Assembly: GCF_049243985.1 (NCBI RefSeq)
Contig: NC_135386.1
Location: 18,816,202 to 18,880,201, forward strand
Direction: 5' to 3'
DNA length: 64,000 nucleotides
Source of the DNA: Paroedura picta
Lineage: Eukaryota; Chordata; Lepidosauria; Squamata; Gekkonidae
Every line of letters starts with the position of its first letter. Position 1 is the first letter of the stretch. Shown piece by piece: positions 29,701-40,195 of the stretch. A model generated the notes under the pieces. That model was not told the origin of the DNA and did no database searches. It was given only the letters and a program-made list of their open reading frames with translations. Both the position numbers and the translations under genes were made by a program.

Positions 29701-30533
29701 AAGAGCAACCCATTATGGAGTCGCAAAGGGAAGATCAGCAAGCGAGTGTTCCACAAACATCACCTTCACACCCAATAAAGGTTTGCTGCACCGTGTGCCT
29801 CCCTAGTCTGTGTGCTATAAAAACACCTTCAACATTTGGATGTGCAATTAATCATAAAGGGAGGAAGAAACACAGACACCAGCCCTTACAGAAGCCTTCA
29901 CTGTAGACAGGCAGGTTTACCACACGGAGCACGTCAAGATCAGAACCAAGCAAGTGATGGGGAAGAAGTTTTGAAAATGCTTTCAGTGTATACAGTGGCC
30001 ATGGTGGTGCCTGGCTGATGCCCCCTCTGGGCCAACCATTCCCAGGGCACTCTGAGTGCCATGCTTAGGAGGAAGCAAGTGAAGAAGGGGAGGGGGGGGG
30101 GGCTTCTCACAGACTACTGGACAAGCTTCCTGACAGAGAAACTCCACCGTACGCTGCTGTCTAAGCCCTGTGTTCCAGAGGCAGTGCCAAAGCCACGACA
30201 AAAGGGGTCATCCCCAACAGAACCAGGTGACAAAAGCCCTCCCAAGCATGCCGCCCAGGCTACACCCACCCGTGGTGCTTCCCTCCCCTTGGGGCTAGCT
30301 CTGGCGGTTGGCGTGGAGTGCAGTTACCAGGGCTGCCACTGGCTTTGGCGAGGAAGCGCTGAACACTCTGAACACCTGGAGCATCCAAGGAGTTCAAGTC
30401 CATCCGGCAGAACTCCTGCCACAGAGCTCCTGACGAGTTCCGATGCAGGACACCAGCACCGCTATCCCTTGTTGACTTTGACTAAAAGGCATTTTCCCCC
30501 AGAAACCAGCAATAAACAGGACGACGCTGAGGC

Positions 30534-30572
<39 letters not shown>

Positions 30573-33500
30573 TATTATTATTATTATTATGGGCTACAAA
30601 CGCATAACAGATAAAATCCACTCATGCTTTCTTGCCCTTTCCCTTCCTTGGCATTCACTTCCTCTTTGCATGGTGTAATAGCTAAGAGCGACAGCTTCTA
30701 ATCTGACGCAGCCAGCCGGGTCACCTTGAGCTCATCACAGTCCAGATAGTGATGTTCTGACTGAGCAGTTCTGTCAGAAGCACCATCTACCTCCTAGGGT
30801 GTCTGTTGTGGGGAGAGGAAGGGAAGGCGATTGGAAACCACTTTAAGACTCCTTCGGGCAGTGAAATGAAGGGTATAAACACCAACTTCTTCTTGTCAGC
30901 AGAAAAACAAAAAAAGCTCAAAGAATCCTATGCGCCATATATATCGGATGAAGTATGAATGCAGACAAAAACTTACTCCTTGACCTTTGTTGGTCCTAAA
31001 GGTGCCTCGGGACTCAAACTTTGTTATGCGGTATGCACATAACACTTGAAATTCAGTCCAAATCATAAGAGATGAACAAGTTTATTTTGCAGAGAAGCAA
31101 CACAGATGAAATGCCACAAGACTTCACCTCTGAAGTTATTAAGTGGAAGAAGTTCCCAAGAAGCAGCCTCTGTTTCTATCTAGGGCCTTAAATGGTATGA
31201 AATCAGATCCTAAAGGAGACCTAACTTGGAAACTGGCACCCATGAAAACAGTACAACTTATTTCCAGATGTCCTTGAAATGCAAATTTCTTCTGGATTGG
31301 GACCACCTCTGGAGCTGCACCTCTCAGCTGGCTTGCTTCGAAGGAGCTTCTGTCCACTGTAAATTCTCATCCCCCGCCCCCCCCAAAACCTATCAGATGA
31401 ATGGACTTTGAGAGAGCTGTGCCTTCCCCTCAGCTGAGCCAAGTGTGGAACGCCTTGGGCCCAACAGGCTGCACAGGAGGAAGGAATGCTCAAGCCGAAT
31501 TCCAGCCCTGGCTTCTGCTACCCAAGAGTCAACTGTTTCTTCCAGGCTAATCTAAGAGGGAAACCAACATGGTCAGCCCCAGACAGGAGACAGGAAACCC
31601 ACGTCGTTGATTTTTAATCTCATGTTAAGTCTCGGAACTTTGAAGGATTTGAAAATAAAACAAAAGACAAAAGACAAGTTTTAAAATTAGGGTAAAGTAC
31701 CTGGACAAGTGTCCGTTTAAGGTGTCTGATGTCATTCTCCAAAGAGACTACTGAGGGGTCCAATATCGTGCGAACTACATGGAGGGAAGCTGTTGCTACT
31801 CCCAGGTACATCACACAATAGGGACCTGAGGACAACAGCCGGGGTCAGTGCAGCATCTCTGGCCGTTGCTGGAAGACACCACCTTCTCCTCCTCTTCCTT
31901 CTCCTTCCCCTGCTCCTTCCTAGGCAGAACTGTTGAGCACCCAGTAGATGACAGCTAAGAGTGTGCCGTGAAGCACAACCGACAGATCGCAGTCTGGCAG
32001 ACTCCATCAACAAAAGCAACTCTAAAAGCAGCAACTAGGAACGAGGGGGGGTGGGGGGGTCTGTTCGGAGAGCAAATTATCAGCAGCTCTGGAAAGAGTT
32101 TATTTATTTATTTATTTGGCAGAAAGAAGCAATTAAACAACATGGATCAGCTTCCTCGTGCAAGGAAGGAAGAATGCCTGTGGCTGAGCTCTTCGCTGGC
32201 CAACGGGTCACCATTTAGTACTTCCACTTGCTGGTTCAGTTACTAAGAAGAATTACAAGCAAGAGTATCCATCAGACTTCCTAGACGTGTCAATATTGCA
32301 ACTGACAAAATACTAAAAGGAGTGCCACAGAATTTCAAATACATGAAAACTTGCCTAACAGAATGTCATGTACCCAAAACCACTTAACTTTCAGCATGTA
32401 GGGAAGGCGAAACGACACCACAGGCAGGACAAGCATTTTGCCCATTCATACCCTTCGACCCAAGAAGGTTTTGATTACCTGGTAAATGACATCTTGGAAA
32501 AGGACCGGAAAGGTGAGTGCGGCGTCTTCTAGTTCATTTAGACTACAATGGACTAATGTTTCATCCTACAAGGAATTTAGAAAGCAGGAAACTTAAAGGT
32601 CAAAACATTAATAACATATTTGTGTTACCCGAAAGGATCCCCCACGAGCATGCCGATGCCACAATAAAAGGTTCCCGTTTTAAGCGAGCACGATGTAATC
32701 CTTACCAAGTCGAGAACTAAGGAGAACTCCGGTGTGCTTCTGGTTTTCAGGGGAAGAGCAGGTTTCCGATTCAGTTGTTCTTCTGTTAGTGGCGGAACGT
32801 GTTTGATGAAATAGTACCTAGGAGGAAGATGAACCAAGATACGGTTTGTTCTCTCATTTCAATGGACGCTTTTTGGAGGGACTGCAGAGATGGTGAACAA
32901 CTTACAGGCTAGCTGTGGAGGGCTGGCAAACTGATCTAAGGCGCCAGGGCTTGCAGGACAGTGCCTGGCACAATCCAGCTCTCTACTGGGCACACAGAAC
33001 CCGGAAATGACTTCTTCCCCTTGAGGAAAGAGCACATGAACTGTGGGGACTAAATGAGGCCGTTTAACTACTGCAGTCCCTCAACTGTGGCTGGCAGAAT
33101 TATACTCAGAGTAAAGGTAGCATAAAGTATTTAGAGTTAATTTAGGTCCTTTAGTCACCAACAAACCTTGCTTATACATATATTAAGATCTATTCCATAA
33201 AATACCTAGAATTCCAAGCTGAACTCAAATAGAAATACATACGGATCAAAGACTTCCCAGTCTTCTTCATAGGTGGCTTCGGCGTGAGCTGATGAATAAC
33301 CACTGTCCGGGGATACCGGTGCTTCAAAAACATAATTAACTGTCACTTAGTTAATTGGAAGGAGCATGGTTCTTTTAGCAGCAAACTGACGACTAGCAAA
33401 ATTCTATTGAAAACATATTTGTATTCTTTGTTTCTGTACCACTGAAAGCAGCTACTGTGAAACAGCCCAACCTAGTCCATAAAACAAATTAATTTCACAG

Positions 33501-36500
33501 CTTCCAAAAGAGTCCTCACACCAAAACCATAAATCAGCCAGACGCCATTTCAAAGAGCTCTGCTTTGCGACTTCTCCTTCAGGAGCCCAAGGTGCTGTGT
33601 CCCAAACGTTCCTAGGCACTTATCCCTCCCCTCCCATCTTCCCCCGGGTCAGGCAGCTGAAGGAACTGCACAGCATCCTGGGCCCACCTCCCTGGCCTGG
33701 CCTGGGCTGGGTCTGGACTGGCAAAGACTGAGCAGGTCTGGCCGTTCAGGCGAGCCGGAGTCCACGTGGCCCTTACCTGTGAGAGGGGGCAGGTCCCGGT
33801 CAGGCACGTCCTCTACCTCCTCCAAGCCGTTGTTGATGGCCGACCGGACCTGCACCGCTTGGCTGCCGTAAGAGGCTCCGTTGGCCGAGGCTGCCGTGCT
33901 CGTGATGATCTCGTCCACCTGCTCCATGTCGAGCTGCTTCACGATTTCTTCCGCTTCCACAGCCTGGCCTGGAGAGTCCGAGCCAGCCGTGCCTGGAACG
34001 AGATTTCCCTTTACGGTTTGCCACCCCACTCAGGCCAAGCCACCTGAGGATTAAGCACCACGTTCTCAATTTGGATTAAGATTAAAACAAAACAACAACC
34101 CCCCCCCCAAAAAAAAATCCTTATTTTCCGCCCAGAAGATAAATGTTCTTTTTAGCTATTTCACAGTACTCTGTATGCCAGTGCAACTTGGCACAATACT
34201 TGCCATTTTTATTTGCTGGTGAGAAAAAATTGAAGACAGGAGAAAATATGGTCCCCAGTAGCGTAGTCCGTGGGGGGCTGCCGGTGGTGGGGTTATCTTC
34301 CAATTTCCCATTCTGCCGCACGTGCTGGTTTGTCATTTCATAATTCCCAGCTTCTAGGACACACACAAGGACACCTGCATGAGCCAACATCCTAATGCCA
34401 CAATGCTCTGGCCCGGTCCTTTCACTGCCTGGGTTGGGGTGACAAGGGCTGGAAGACGCCACTAAATGAACCTCCGCTCCAAAATATTCACCAAAGAGGA
34501 GCGTTTACTTTTAAAGCCACGTGGTGAAACTTGTCTAGGAAGAAAAACAATAATGTATTTCATGCCACTTCCTGGCCTCTGACGTCACAGTGACGGCGCC
34601 AATCCTTGGGATGCCACGAGGCTTTGTTACCATGGCAACTCTGGGCAATATTCTCAGCCCACCAACATGTGCTTCGGCTCAGGGGTTAAACGCTCTTCAC
34701 CCCGATCACAGCCTTCAGGCAGAATTCATTGGCTTGCCGAAGCGCTGTGTGGCCCCAGGCAGGACTCCGTCTGACTTCCTGGTTCAGAACTGACTTTCAT
34801 TTGTCTGGATAATATGAATTGGGAGCTGAACAGATTCTAGTCAGCTTATTTAAGTACAGTGGCACTTTTAAGACCAAGGGAGTTTTATTCTAGCTATAAA
34901 CTTTTGCGTGTGGCAACTGGAAAGCTCATACCTGGAACAAAACTTTGCTGTTCTTGAAGGTGCCCCTGGACTCAAACTTTGCCCTGCTGCTTCAGACCAA
35001 CACGGCCACCCACCAGAATCTAGTTTATTTCTTGTTTAAAATCCTGGGGCTTCCAAGGGAAAGGGATTGAAACTGTTAAGGAGCCTGATTCAGATATCAC
35101 AGCACATTTAAGTTAATTTTAAACTAGGAAGCATCCTTCCCTCTCTCGGGTGAATACAGAGGTAACCCCGCACTCATACACACACGTGTGCATTCCAGCT
35201 TCAGATGTTTGCTGAAAGCATCAAGGGGAACCCAAGCCACATTTTACACAACGAAGGCACCACATACGTATTACCGCTGTCCCCAGTACGGTCCAGCTAC
35301 CATGAGCTCAGCTGCCTCTTCCATTTAAACCCCTGCCAACAGTCCTCCTTAGCTTCAGGGGTGCTAAAGGAACACAGACTTCAGAAGAAAGAAAGAAAGG
35401 GGTAAAACGTTCACAAACCTCCATTCACTTGACTTTTCCGCCTCACTCGAGAGATCTGCTTGTTTGGTTTCTCTCCTGTCCGAGGAGTAGAACTGATCAG
35501 GTTGTCATCTATATCACGCTCAATGCGGCTTCTCTTGGCTGGATGTTCTCTTTCGTCCTTAGAACACAAAACACAGACAACTCACAACCGGGCCTTTTTT
35601 TAAAAAAGACAATTTATCAGGAATATTTTCCAGGTCAACGTCTACTGATCCTCACTTGGCAGTGAATGCCAGAAGCTGCCTCACTTTATGATCATGTTTT
35701 TCAAGGTCTATTTCTAAATGGGGGAGAGGGGAGGAATTGTGACTTAAGCAAAAGGGGTCAGAACCAATCTACATTTCCCCCTTACACAATGGCAAACAAA
35801 AATGAAAGGCTCAAATCCATTTCATTTAAGCAATACTGAATTCTAAGGCCAGGCTATCAAGACTTTTTCGAGGCTAGCTGATGTACTTCTGTCCTCACAC
35901 ACTCCTGAGATTTTGCAGCAATTACCTACACTACCATAAGGGGCAAGAAAGCCCACTTTAAAATTTCCACAGCTTAAAAGTTGTCATGAAGACTCTCCTC
36001 CATCCCTGTAGAAGATTACTACTCTAGGAACATGCAGAAATTCAGACAGGAGAGTCTCTGACAGCACAATTCTAGACCCTTGTACACATCTGGATCAAAA
36101 ATGTTCCCTTGCCCGGTGCAGCTGCCTTGTAGCCCCCAATTAAAAGAATGCCCAACTGCTGCTCTTTGGAAAGATGAAAATCCCCAGTAAGTTTCCATTC
36201 TGATCCACAACCAGAGAACAACCTGACCCACCTTTCTGACGCCTGACTCGGGACGTGTGGGGGGAAGTTATTGGTTATATCAGCACCACACTGACTGGGC
36301 GACACTTATGACCACCAGCAGAACCCCTGGCTGAAAGCACTGAATTAAGTCTGTTTCCAGAGAGTTAATACAAGCTGCAGCAACAGACCAGTCAGTGTTA
36401 TTTTTATATTGTGCCATGAACTCCATACAGAGGAATCAGCCAACCACAGGGGCTTTGTCCTCGCCCATATTACTTTCTACCCCTGGGTTTGCTGCCCTTC

Positions 36501-37971
36501 CTAAAAACTACAGCATCCAATTTATTGTCACGCTCATTCAGAAGTCAGTCTTCGACCTGGCACATCTAAAACGAATAGCCGCTCGCCAAAAGTGACGTCA
36601 CTCTGTCCAGGGTTCGTGGGAAGTCTGACAGAAAGCAATGCATTGTAATCCAGCCACCTGAAAATCTCAACATAGCAGACCTGGTGACTCTCCCCTTGAG
36701 AGGAGTTCCACAGTGCAGAAGACACCACTGCTGCAGCCTCACTGGGAACACTGAGAACAGTTCTGGTCGCCACTTCTCAAAAAGGATACTGAAGAGCTGG
36801 AAAAAGTGCAGAAAAGGGCAACCAAAATGATCATGGGGTTGGAGCACCTGCCCTAGGAGGCGAGGCTAAAGCACCTGGAGATTCTTAGATTCAAAAAAAA
36901 GGTGCGAGTGGGGTGACACGTTAGAGGCCTACAAAATTATGGGTGGGGCGCAGAACGTGGACAGAGAAAAGGTCCCCCCCCTTCCATCATAACCAGCAAT
37001 GGAGGAAACCTTAGGCAACAGATTACATGTCAACTCAAGGCAGACAAAAGGAGGTTCTACTTCACAGGCAGGTAGATCACTGCCAAAAGATGCGCAATGT
37101 CCACGGACTTAGAAAGAGGGGAGAGAACACCGGCTTCCATCCTTGGACCAGATTCTGTATACAAGGGGTCAAGCTGTTTAAGCCACAGCCCCCTAAAGGC
37201 CATGTGTTTTGCAAGGTGACTTGCGTTTATTCCTCTAAGCATCCGGGCTGCCAGGGGTGAGGGAGAGGACTCATGTTGCACCACTGCTTGAGACTCTGCA
37301 CTGGCTGCCCTTCTGTTTCCAGGCAGCACCCAATGTGCTGATTCTCAGCCTCAAGGCCCTCAATGGCTTGTGGCCAGGGTGCCTGAAGGGTCACCTCCTC
37401 TCATGCTGTCCAGCTACCAGGCCTTCTATACCCTGCCTCTGCTCGCTGGCGGGTAACGGGTGGCAACCACAGACAGGCCTTCTTCAGGGGTGGCCCTTCC
37501 TGCACCAAGCAGAACTGTTTTCCCTTGGAAGTTCAATTAAGGTGCAGCCTTCTAACGTCAATTTTATAGTCTGCTTTTAGCCTTACAATCTGCTTTATTG
37601 GACTCATTTTAAACTGCTCAATGGTTTCTGCTGTCCTATGTTCTGGCAGGGCTGTTAGTGGTGCTTATGGTTTTATTATATTTTATATTTGGTAAGCCAA
37701 GTCAGGTAGGTTCCATGGACAGAGAGCCAGCAGTGTAAGCTTTCTGAAGAAAATTAAACTTCCAAAACAGCTGATGAACACTTACCTTGGGGGTGCTCCC
37801 TTTAATGAACTTTTTGATTGAAGACAATAAGCCAGTCTCATTCTTCTGTGGTTTCCCTCCTCCTACAGGTAGGCTTTCTTCGACCTCTGAGTATTTCCTC
37901 TTCACCCTCAGGGCACGTTGTGTGTAATTTTGATTCGACTGCTGAGAAGCTTTCCGCGTTCTCAGCCTCAT
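23640..37971 (-). CDS. CTDSPL2: CTD small phosphatase-like protein 2 (complete coding sequence, 12 coding exons)
   Basis: CTDSPL2 is a HAD-superfamily phosphatase of the FCP/SCP group. Relatives dephosphorylate the RNA polymerase II tail or SMADs using an aspartyl-phosphate intermediate (family knowledge). Twelve coding exons splice to 1401 bp and 466 aa, the length I recall for the human protein. Residues 1-290 form the long regulatory N-terminus: [14 protein letters not shown], basic [35 protein letters not shown] and [18 protein letters not shown]. The catalytic domain starts with the DLDET motif at about 293-297, its DL and DET codons split by the intron between 32706 and 32565. It continues through [72 protein letters not shown] and [17 protein letters not shown] to the end [12 protein letters not shown]. 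All motif-bearing residues are present. One intron has a GC donor. Coordinates span introns. Confidence 0.97.
23853..23948. repeat. 96-bp exact direct duplication, copy 1
   Basis: It begins tctgaggcaggaggtgggaa and ends cctcccagctgc, identical base for base to 25211-25306. It lies in the CTDSPL2 intron between exons 23640-23705 and 24305-24400. Confidence 0.95.
24305..24400 (-). CDS. CTDSPL2: CTDSPL2 coding exon 11
   Basis: This 96-bp exon is phase 0, with acceptor tattgcag and donor GAGCTG|gtacgt. It encodes [20 protein letters not shown] and [12 protein letters not shown]. It is bracketed by an exact 96-bp direct duplication at 23853 and 25211. Confidence 0.97.
25211..25306. repeat. 96-bp exact direct duplication, copy 2
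   Basis: It is identical to 23853-23948 in the same orientation, 1358 bases downstream, in the next CTDSPL2 intron. The flanks diverge at once on both sides. Confidence 0.95.
25923..26049 (-). CDS. CTDSPL2: CTDSPL2 coding exon 10
   Basis: The acceptor is caaccacag and the donor TATCAG|gtgagt. It encodes [36 protein letters not shown] and QAFAYQ, including the conserved IDNSP of FCP/SCP phosphatases. Confidence 0.97.
26570..26874. mobile_element. hAT-type non-autonomous DNA transposon with 8-bp target duplication
   Basis: The 305-bp element has imperfect terminal inverted repeats (left tagtgatccccaacctgtgg, right end aaggttggggaccactg) and a perfect flanking duplication ctctagaa at 26562-26569 and 26875-26882. 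CAGNGGTCCCCAACC ends and 8-bp duplications are hAT hallmarks. There is no transposase frame. Confidence 0.85.
26985..27055. repeat. Fold-back family, single arm
   Basis: agatttgagtccagtaacac, then cttggaggccagcaagattt and cagatac. A diverged arm. Confidence 0.5.
28452..28531 (-). CDS. CTDSPL2: CTDSPL2 coding exon 9
   Basis: The acceptor is ctttgtag and the donor GTCAG|gtaagc. It encodes [20 protein letters not shown] and PKKQLV, carrying the HAD motif II FTAS. Confidence 0.97.
28623..28685 (-). CDS. CTDSPL2: CTDSPL2 coding exon 8
   Basis: This 63-bp exon is phase 0, with acceptor cgttctag and donor TATGAG|gtaata. It encodes [20 protein letters not shown]. Confidence 0.96.
29645..29676. repeat. 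Short 7-bp tandem repeat
   Basis: The unit cagtggg is repeated about four times in a CTDSPL2 intron. Confidence 0.8.
30538..30591. repeat. (ATC)n(ATT)n microsatellite
   Basis: About 11 ATC units pass directly into about 6-7 ATT units in a CTDSPL2 intron. Length polymorphism is likely. Confidence 0.9.
30668..30894 (+). mobile_element. tRNA-derived SINE, internally deleted copy
   Basis: This is the same family as 43463-43742 on the opposite strand: gcatggtgtaatagctaaga, then cagccagccgggtcacctt, ggtgtctgttgtggggagag, gactccttcgggcagtgaaa and a cttcttctt end. The segment holding the B-box is missing, so it should be inert. Confidence 0.65.
30975..31030. repeat. Fold-back family, single arm
   Basis: ctttgttggtcctaaaggtg followed by cctcgggactcaaactttgt, the opposite arm of the family. 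Confidence 0.5.
32479..32565 (-). CDS. CTDSPL2: CTDSPL2 coding exon 7 (catalytic DET)
   Basis: The acceptor is ccttgtag and the donor TACCAG|gtaatc. It encodes [20 protein letters not shown] and VLFQDVIYQ. The second Asp of the DxDxT signature is the first residue. Confidence 0.97.
32706..32817 (-). CDS. CTDSPL2: CTDSPL2 coding exon 6 (start of the phosphatase domain)
   Basis: The acceptor is tcctcctag and the donor GACTTG|gtaagg. It encodes [37 protein letters not shown]. The last codons supply the first catalytic Asp of DLDET. Confidence 0.97.
33243..33321 (-). CDS. CTDSPL2: CTDSPL2 coding exon 5
   Basis: The acceptor is gtttttgaag and the donor GATCC|gtatgt. It encodes [20 protein letters not shown] and WEVFD, a recognisable CTDSPL2 block just before the phosphatase domain. 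Confidence 0.95.
33777..33992 (-). CDS. CTDSPL2: CTDSPL2 coding exon 4
   Basis: The acceptor is cgttccag and the donor CACAG|gtaagg. It encodes [40 protein letters not shown] and [20 protein letters not shown]. It is serine/threonine- and acid-rich, probably disordered. Confidence 0.95.
34204..34353 (-). CDS. CTDSPL2: CTDSPL2 coding exon 3, ending at a GC donor
   Basis: The acceptor is gtgtgtcctag. The exon encodes [20 protein letters not shown] and [20 protein letters not shown] and ends AATG|gcaagt. Only this GC donor keeps frame with the next exon (G then [12 protein letters not shown]), so the 211-bp intron 33993-34203 is GC-AG. Confidence 0.94.
34560..34645. promoter_or_regulatory. Intronic CRE / CCAAT / X-box cluster
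   Basis: Within 60 bases of the CTDSPL2 intron between 34354 and 35418 lie a perfect CRE TGACGTCA (34580-34587), CCAAT (34599-34603) and a palindromic RFX X-box GTTACCATGGCAAC (34626-34639). The motifs are exact; function is inferred. It could be an enhancer or cryptic promoter. Confidence 0.4.
34855..35025. repeat. Fold-back dispersed repeat copy
   Basis: The arm gtggcacttttaagaccaag and the opposing arm gctgttcttgaaggtgcccc tggactcaaa, followed by ctgcttcagaccaacacggc. Same layout as 44886-45045. Confidence 0.6.
35419..35557 (-). CDS. CTDSPL2: CTDSPL2 coding exon 2
   Basis: The acceptor is gttctaag and the donor GGAG|gtttgt. It encodes [20 protein letters not shown] and [19 protein letters not shown], a basic region compatible with nuclear targeting. 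Confidence 0.95.
36740..37110 (+). mobile_element. CR1/L3-type LINE 3' fragment
   Basis: cagttctggtcgccacttct, caaaaaggatactgaagagc, aaagggcaaccaaaatgatc and gacaaaaggaggttctactt appear in the usual CR1/L3 order on the + strand. It lies in the CTDSPL2 intron and is diverged. Confidence 0.65.
37262..37690 (+). mobile_element. L2-like LINE fragment
   Basis: The + strand encodes [12 protein letters not shown] and [17 protein letters not shown] in the L2 order, followed by the AT-rich 3' region. It lies in the CTDSPL2 intron just 3' of coding exon 1. Confidence 0.65.
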
Positions 37972-37994
37972 CTTTGTTGGTATCACATGTAAAA
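37786..37994 (-). CDS. CTDSPL2: CTDSPL2 first coding exon
   Basis: The acceptor ttctttttcttgtacag gives an exon from 37994, with 23 bases of 5'UTR and the ATG at 37971-37969. An upstream ATG in the same exon is followed at once by TGA, so it forms a minimal upstream frame. The exon encodes [40 protein letters not shown] and [19 protein letters not shown]; the donor is CCCAAG|gtaagt. Confidence 0.95.
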
Positions 37995-38051
37995 CTGTAC
38001 AAGAAAAAGAACAGAGGCTCCTCTTAGTCTAAAAGTACTAATGTTCTAGGC

Positions 38052-38368
38052 CAGCCTTTCTCAACTTTTTTACCATTGAGAAACTCCTGAAACATTCTTC
38101 AGGCTTTGAGAAACCCCAGAAGTGGCGCGATTGTGCAGAATATGGATGGAAAAGGTAGGTTTGTGCCTGCCCACCTTGGGCCCCTCCACTTCATTGACCC
38201 TTTTGGGAGATGGAGGCAGGTCAACATGACTGTATATGGTCATATCATCTGATAAATGTAAAAGACATTTTAAAAACATGTGGGAAATTAATTCCACCCA
38301 TTCGGGAAACCCTTCCAGGGGCAACAAGAAACCGCAGGGTTTCACAAAACCCTGGATGAGGAAGCCTG
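38052..38368. mobile_element. hAT-like non-autonomous DNA transposon
   Basis: The 317-bp element has left end cagcctttctcaactttttt and right end ggatgaggaagcctg, which are imperfect inverted repeats. The flanks ttctaggc and ttctattc match at 6 of 8 bases, suggesting an older insertion. It lies 58 bases upstream of the CTDSPL2 exon ending at 37994. Confidence 0.55.
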
Positions 38369-38594
38369 TTCTATTCTATAGTCAGATTGACCGTACCACG
38401 TAGGGCGACTCCGGATCTCGCCACCCATTAAACGAGAGCAGCACACACGGTTAAGTAACAAACGTGTCCTGCAATTCGATTGTAAAATGTTATGGTGTTC
38501 AAATTGTTACGTTCAAAGCCATCAATATATTACGATGCTTAAAGGGTTACGAGTCTAAAACCTGTGTATTCTCTGGAGTGTATCAGAATCACCA

Positions 38595-38672
38595 TGAACT
38601 GAGAGCGATAAACTCTCCTGTAAAGCGCCCTGAGCCACAAGGGAGGGCGGTGCAGAAATGAAACAAACAAAT
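38595..38672 (+). mobile_element. LINE/SINE 3' tail (GCCCTGAGCC type)
   Basis: gcgccctgagccacaaggga followed by gcggtgcagaaatg and aaacaaacaaataa is the typical L2-family end with a short A-rich repeat tail. Confidence 0.45.
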
Positions 38673-40154
38673 AATTCCAAACACAGAGGAATGTGTGGCT
38701 CTTTTTCTCTCCATGCGTATTTTACTCAGGAGACAACACAATGGGAAGGATCCAGCAACAAGGACCACAGGCTACAACGCAAGCACAAGGAACAGAGTGA
38801 TTCAAGATGCTTCAGATAGCTCTACTATACAAAAGGAGTCTTAAAGCAGCGTGTCAAGAAGAAAAAAACCGGGTGTCCTAATCAAATCCTAACTGGGCAT
38901 TGTGCCTAGGGGTCAACGGATGTTACTCTCTAAAAGGGTACGTGCCACAGGGCAATTCGCTGCCTGGCACCTGAACACACGCCATATCAATTCGCAGCCC
39001 TCCCACACGCTTCCTGCCCTGCCAGGGGCAAGTCCAAGCCTGTTATCTCCTCGATTCCCCATCCAGGCGGAGGTGTGTGTGTGTGGCATGCAGGAAAGGA
39101 AGGCAGGAAGGCAACTCCCACCAACACTTGTGAAGCTGAAGGATGGGGCATTTCAAGCTGCTGCCCCTAAGAACTCTCGGCACAAAAATCTTATTTTTAT
39201 ATTTCCGTTTTTAATATCACCACTCTCGGACTAGCCATCTTGGGGCAGTGTACTGGGGCAGGCCGGGGCACTGGTAGCTTTGCTTGGTGTAGGTAATAAA
39301 ATGCCAGCTGTGCTACTTTCGAGACTGATGGATCATTAAGGGGGGGATAAAAAATCACTCCCAGATTTCTGGCTGCAAATTTGTCGAAATGCTGCTAAAA
39401 TACAGTGTGTGACATCCAAATGTCATCAAAGAGGTTTAATTAGCTGAAAGCAGAGATCTTTCCATAGACTTTGAGGACATGGGAGAAATGTTTTTCCTTG
39501 TCTGTGTATACCAAATAAATAGAAATTTAGAAAAAAATGCAATAGCTTATCTAAACTTAATTTACAACTTAAATATATACTATTATAGCAAATTGCTTGT
39601 GGACAAAATTAGCTATATTTGAACAATCCACTAACTTTGAGAACATGCGGTATGTCAATAGTATATATTAGCAGAAATGTGCAGATGGCCTCGAACAAAA
39701 ATCTCCATAACCACACCTTCTGAACAGGTAGTCTTAAAAACATTTTACTCAGAACTTTCCAAATGTTCAGCTGGGAAAGCCCACAGGTAAACCCTCCAGG
39801 TAAAGGCCATTCATCTGTCAGGTTTTTGTTTAAAATAATAAAATGTTCTCCTGTCAAAAGACAGGTCCATCCTATGCATGAAAGGATTGTGTGGAATATA
39901 CCAAGAACCATAAGAAACAGAAAGCAAATGAAAAGATCTGAAACCTCAGCAAGTCCTGCACAACATGAAGCTGCATCTCCAGGCTCTTCCAGTTTTCACT
40001 AGAAGTAGCCTTTCCCCACTTTCCCAACCCCTAACTGCATCAGCAGCTGTAAGACAAACAAACAAACCCACCCACCCAACCTCTGCCCCAGAAACAAAGG
40101 CCAAAGCTTTAAGTTGCCTTGAGAATACAAATTCCTTAGGTGGCTAAAGTTCGT

Positions 40155-40195
40155 TACAGGCAAATTTTGTGGCACCTTAAAGACTTAACATAATA
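40155..40195. repeat. Fold-back family, short arm
   Basis: caaattttgtggcaccttaa agacttaaca is a short diverged arm. Confidence 0.35.

Noticed and set aside
36593-36600. A perfect CRE TGACGTCA
   Set aside because: It is isolated just upstream of a LINE fragment, with no companion sites, unlike the cluster at 34580.
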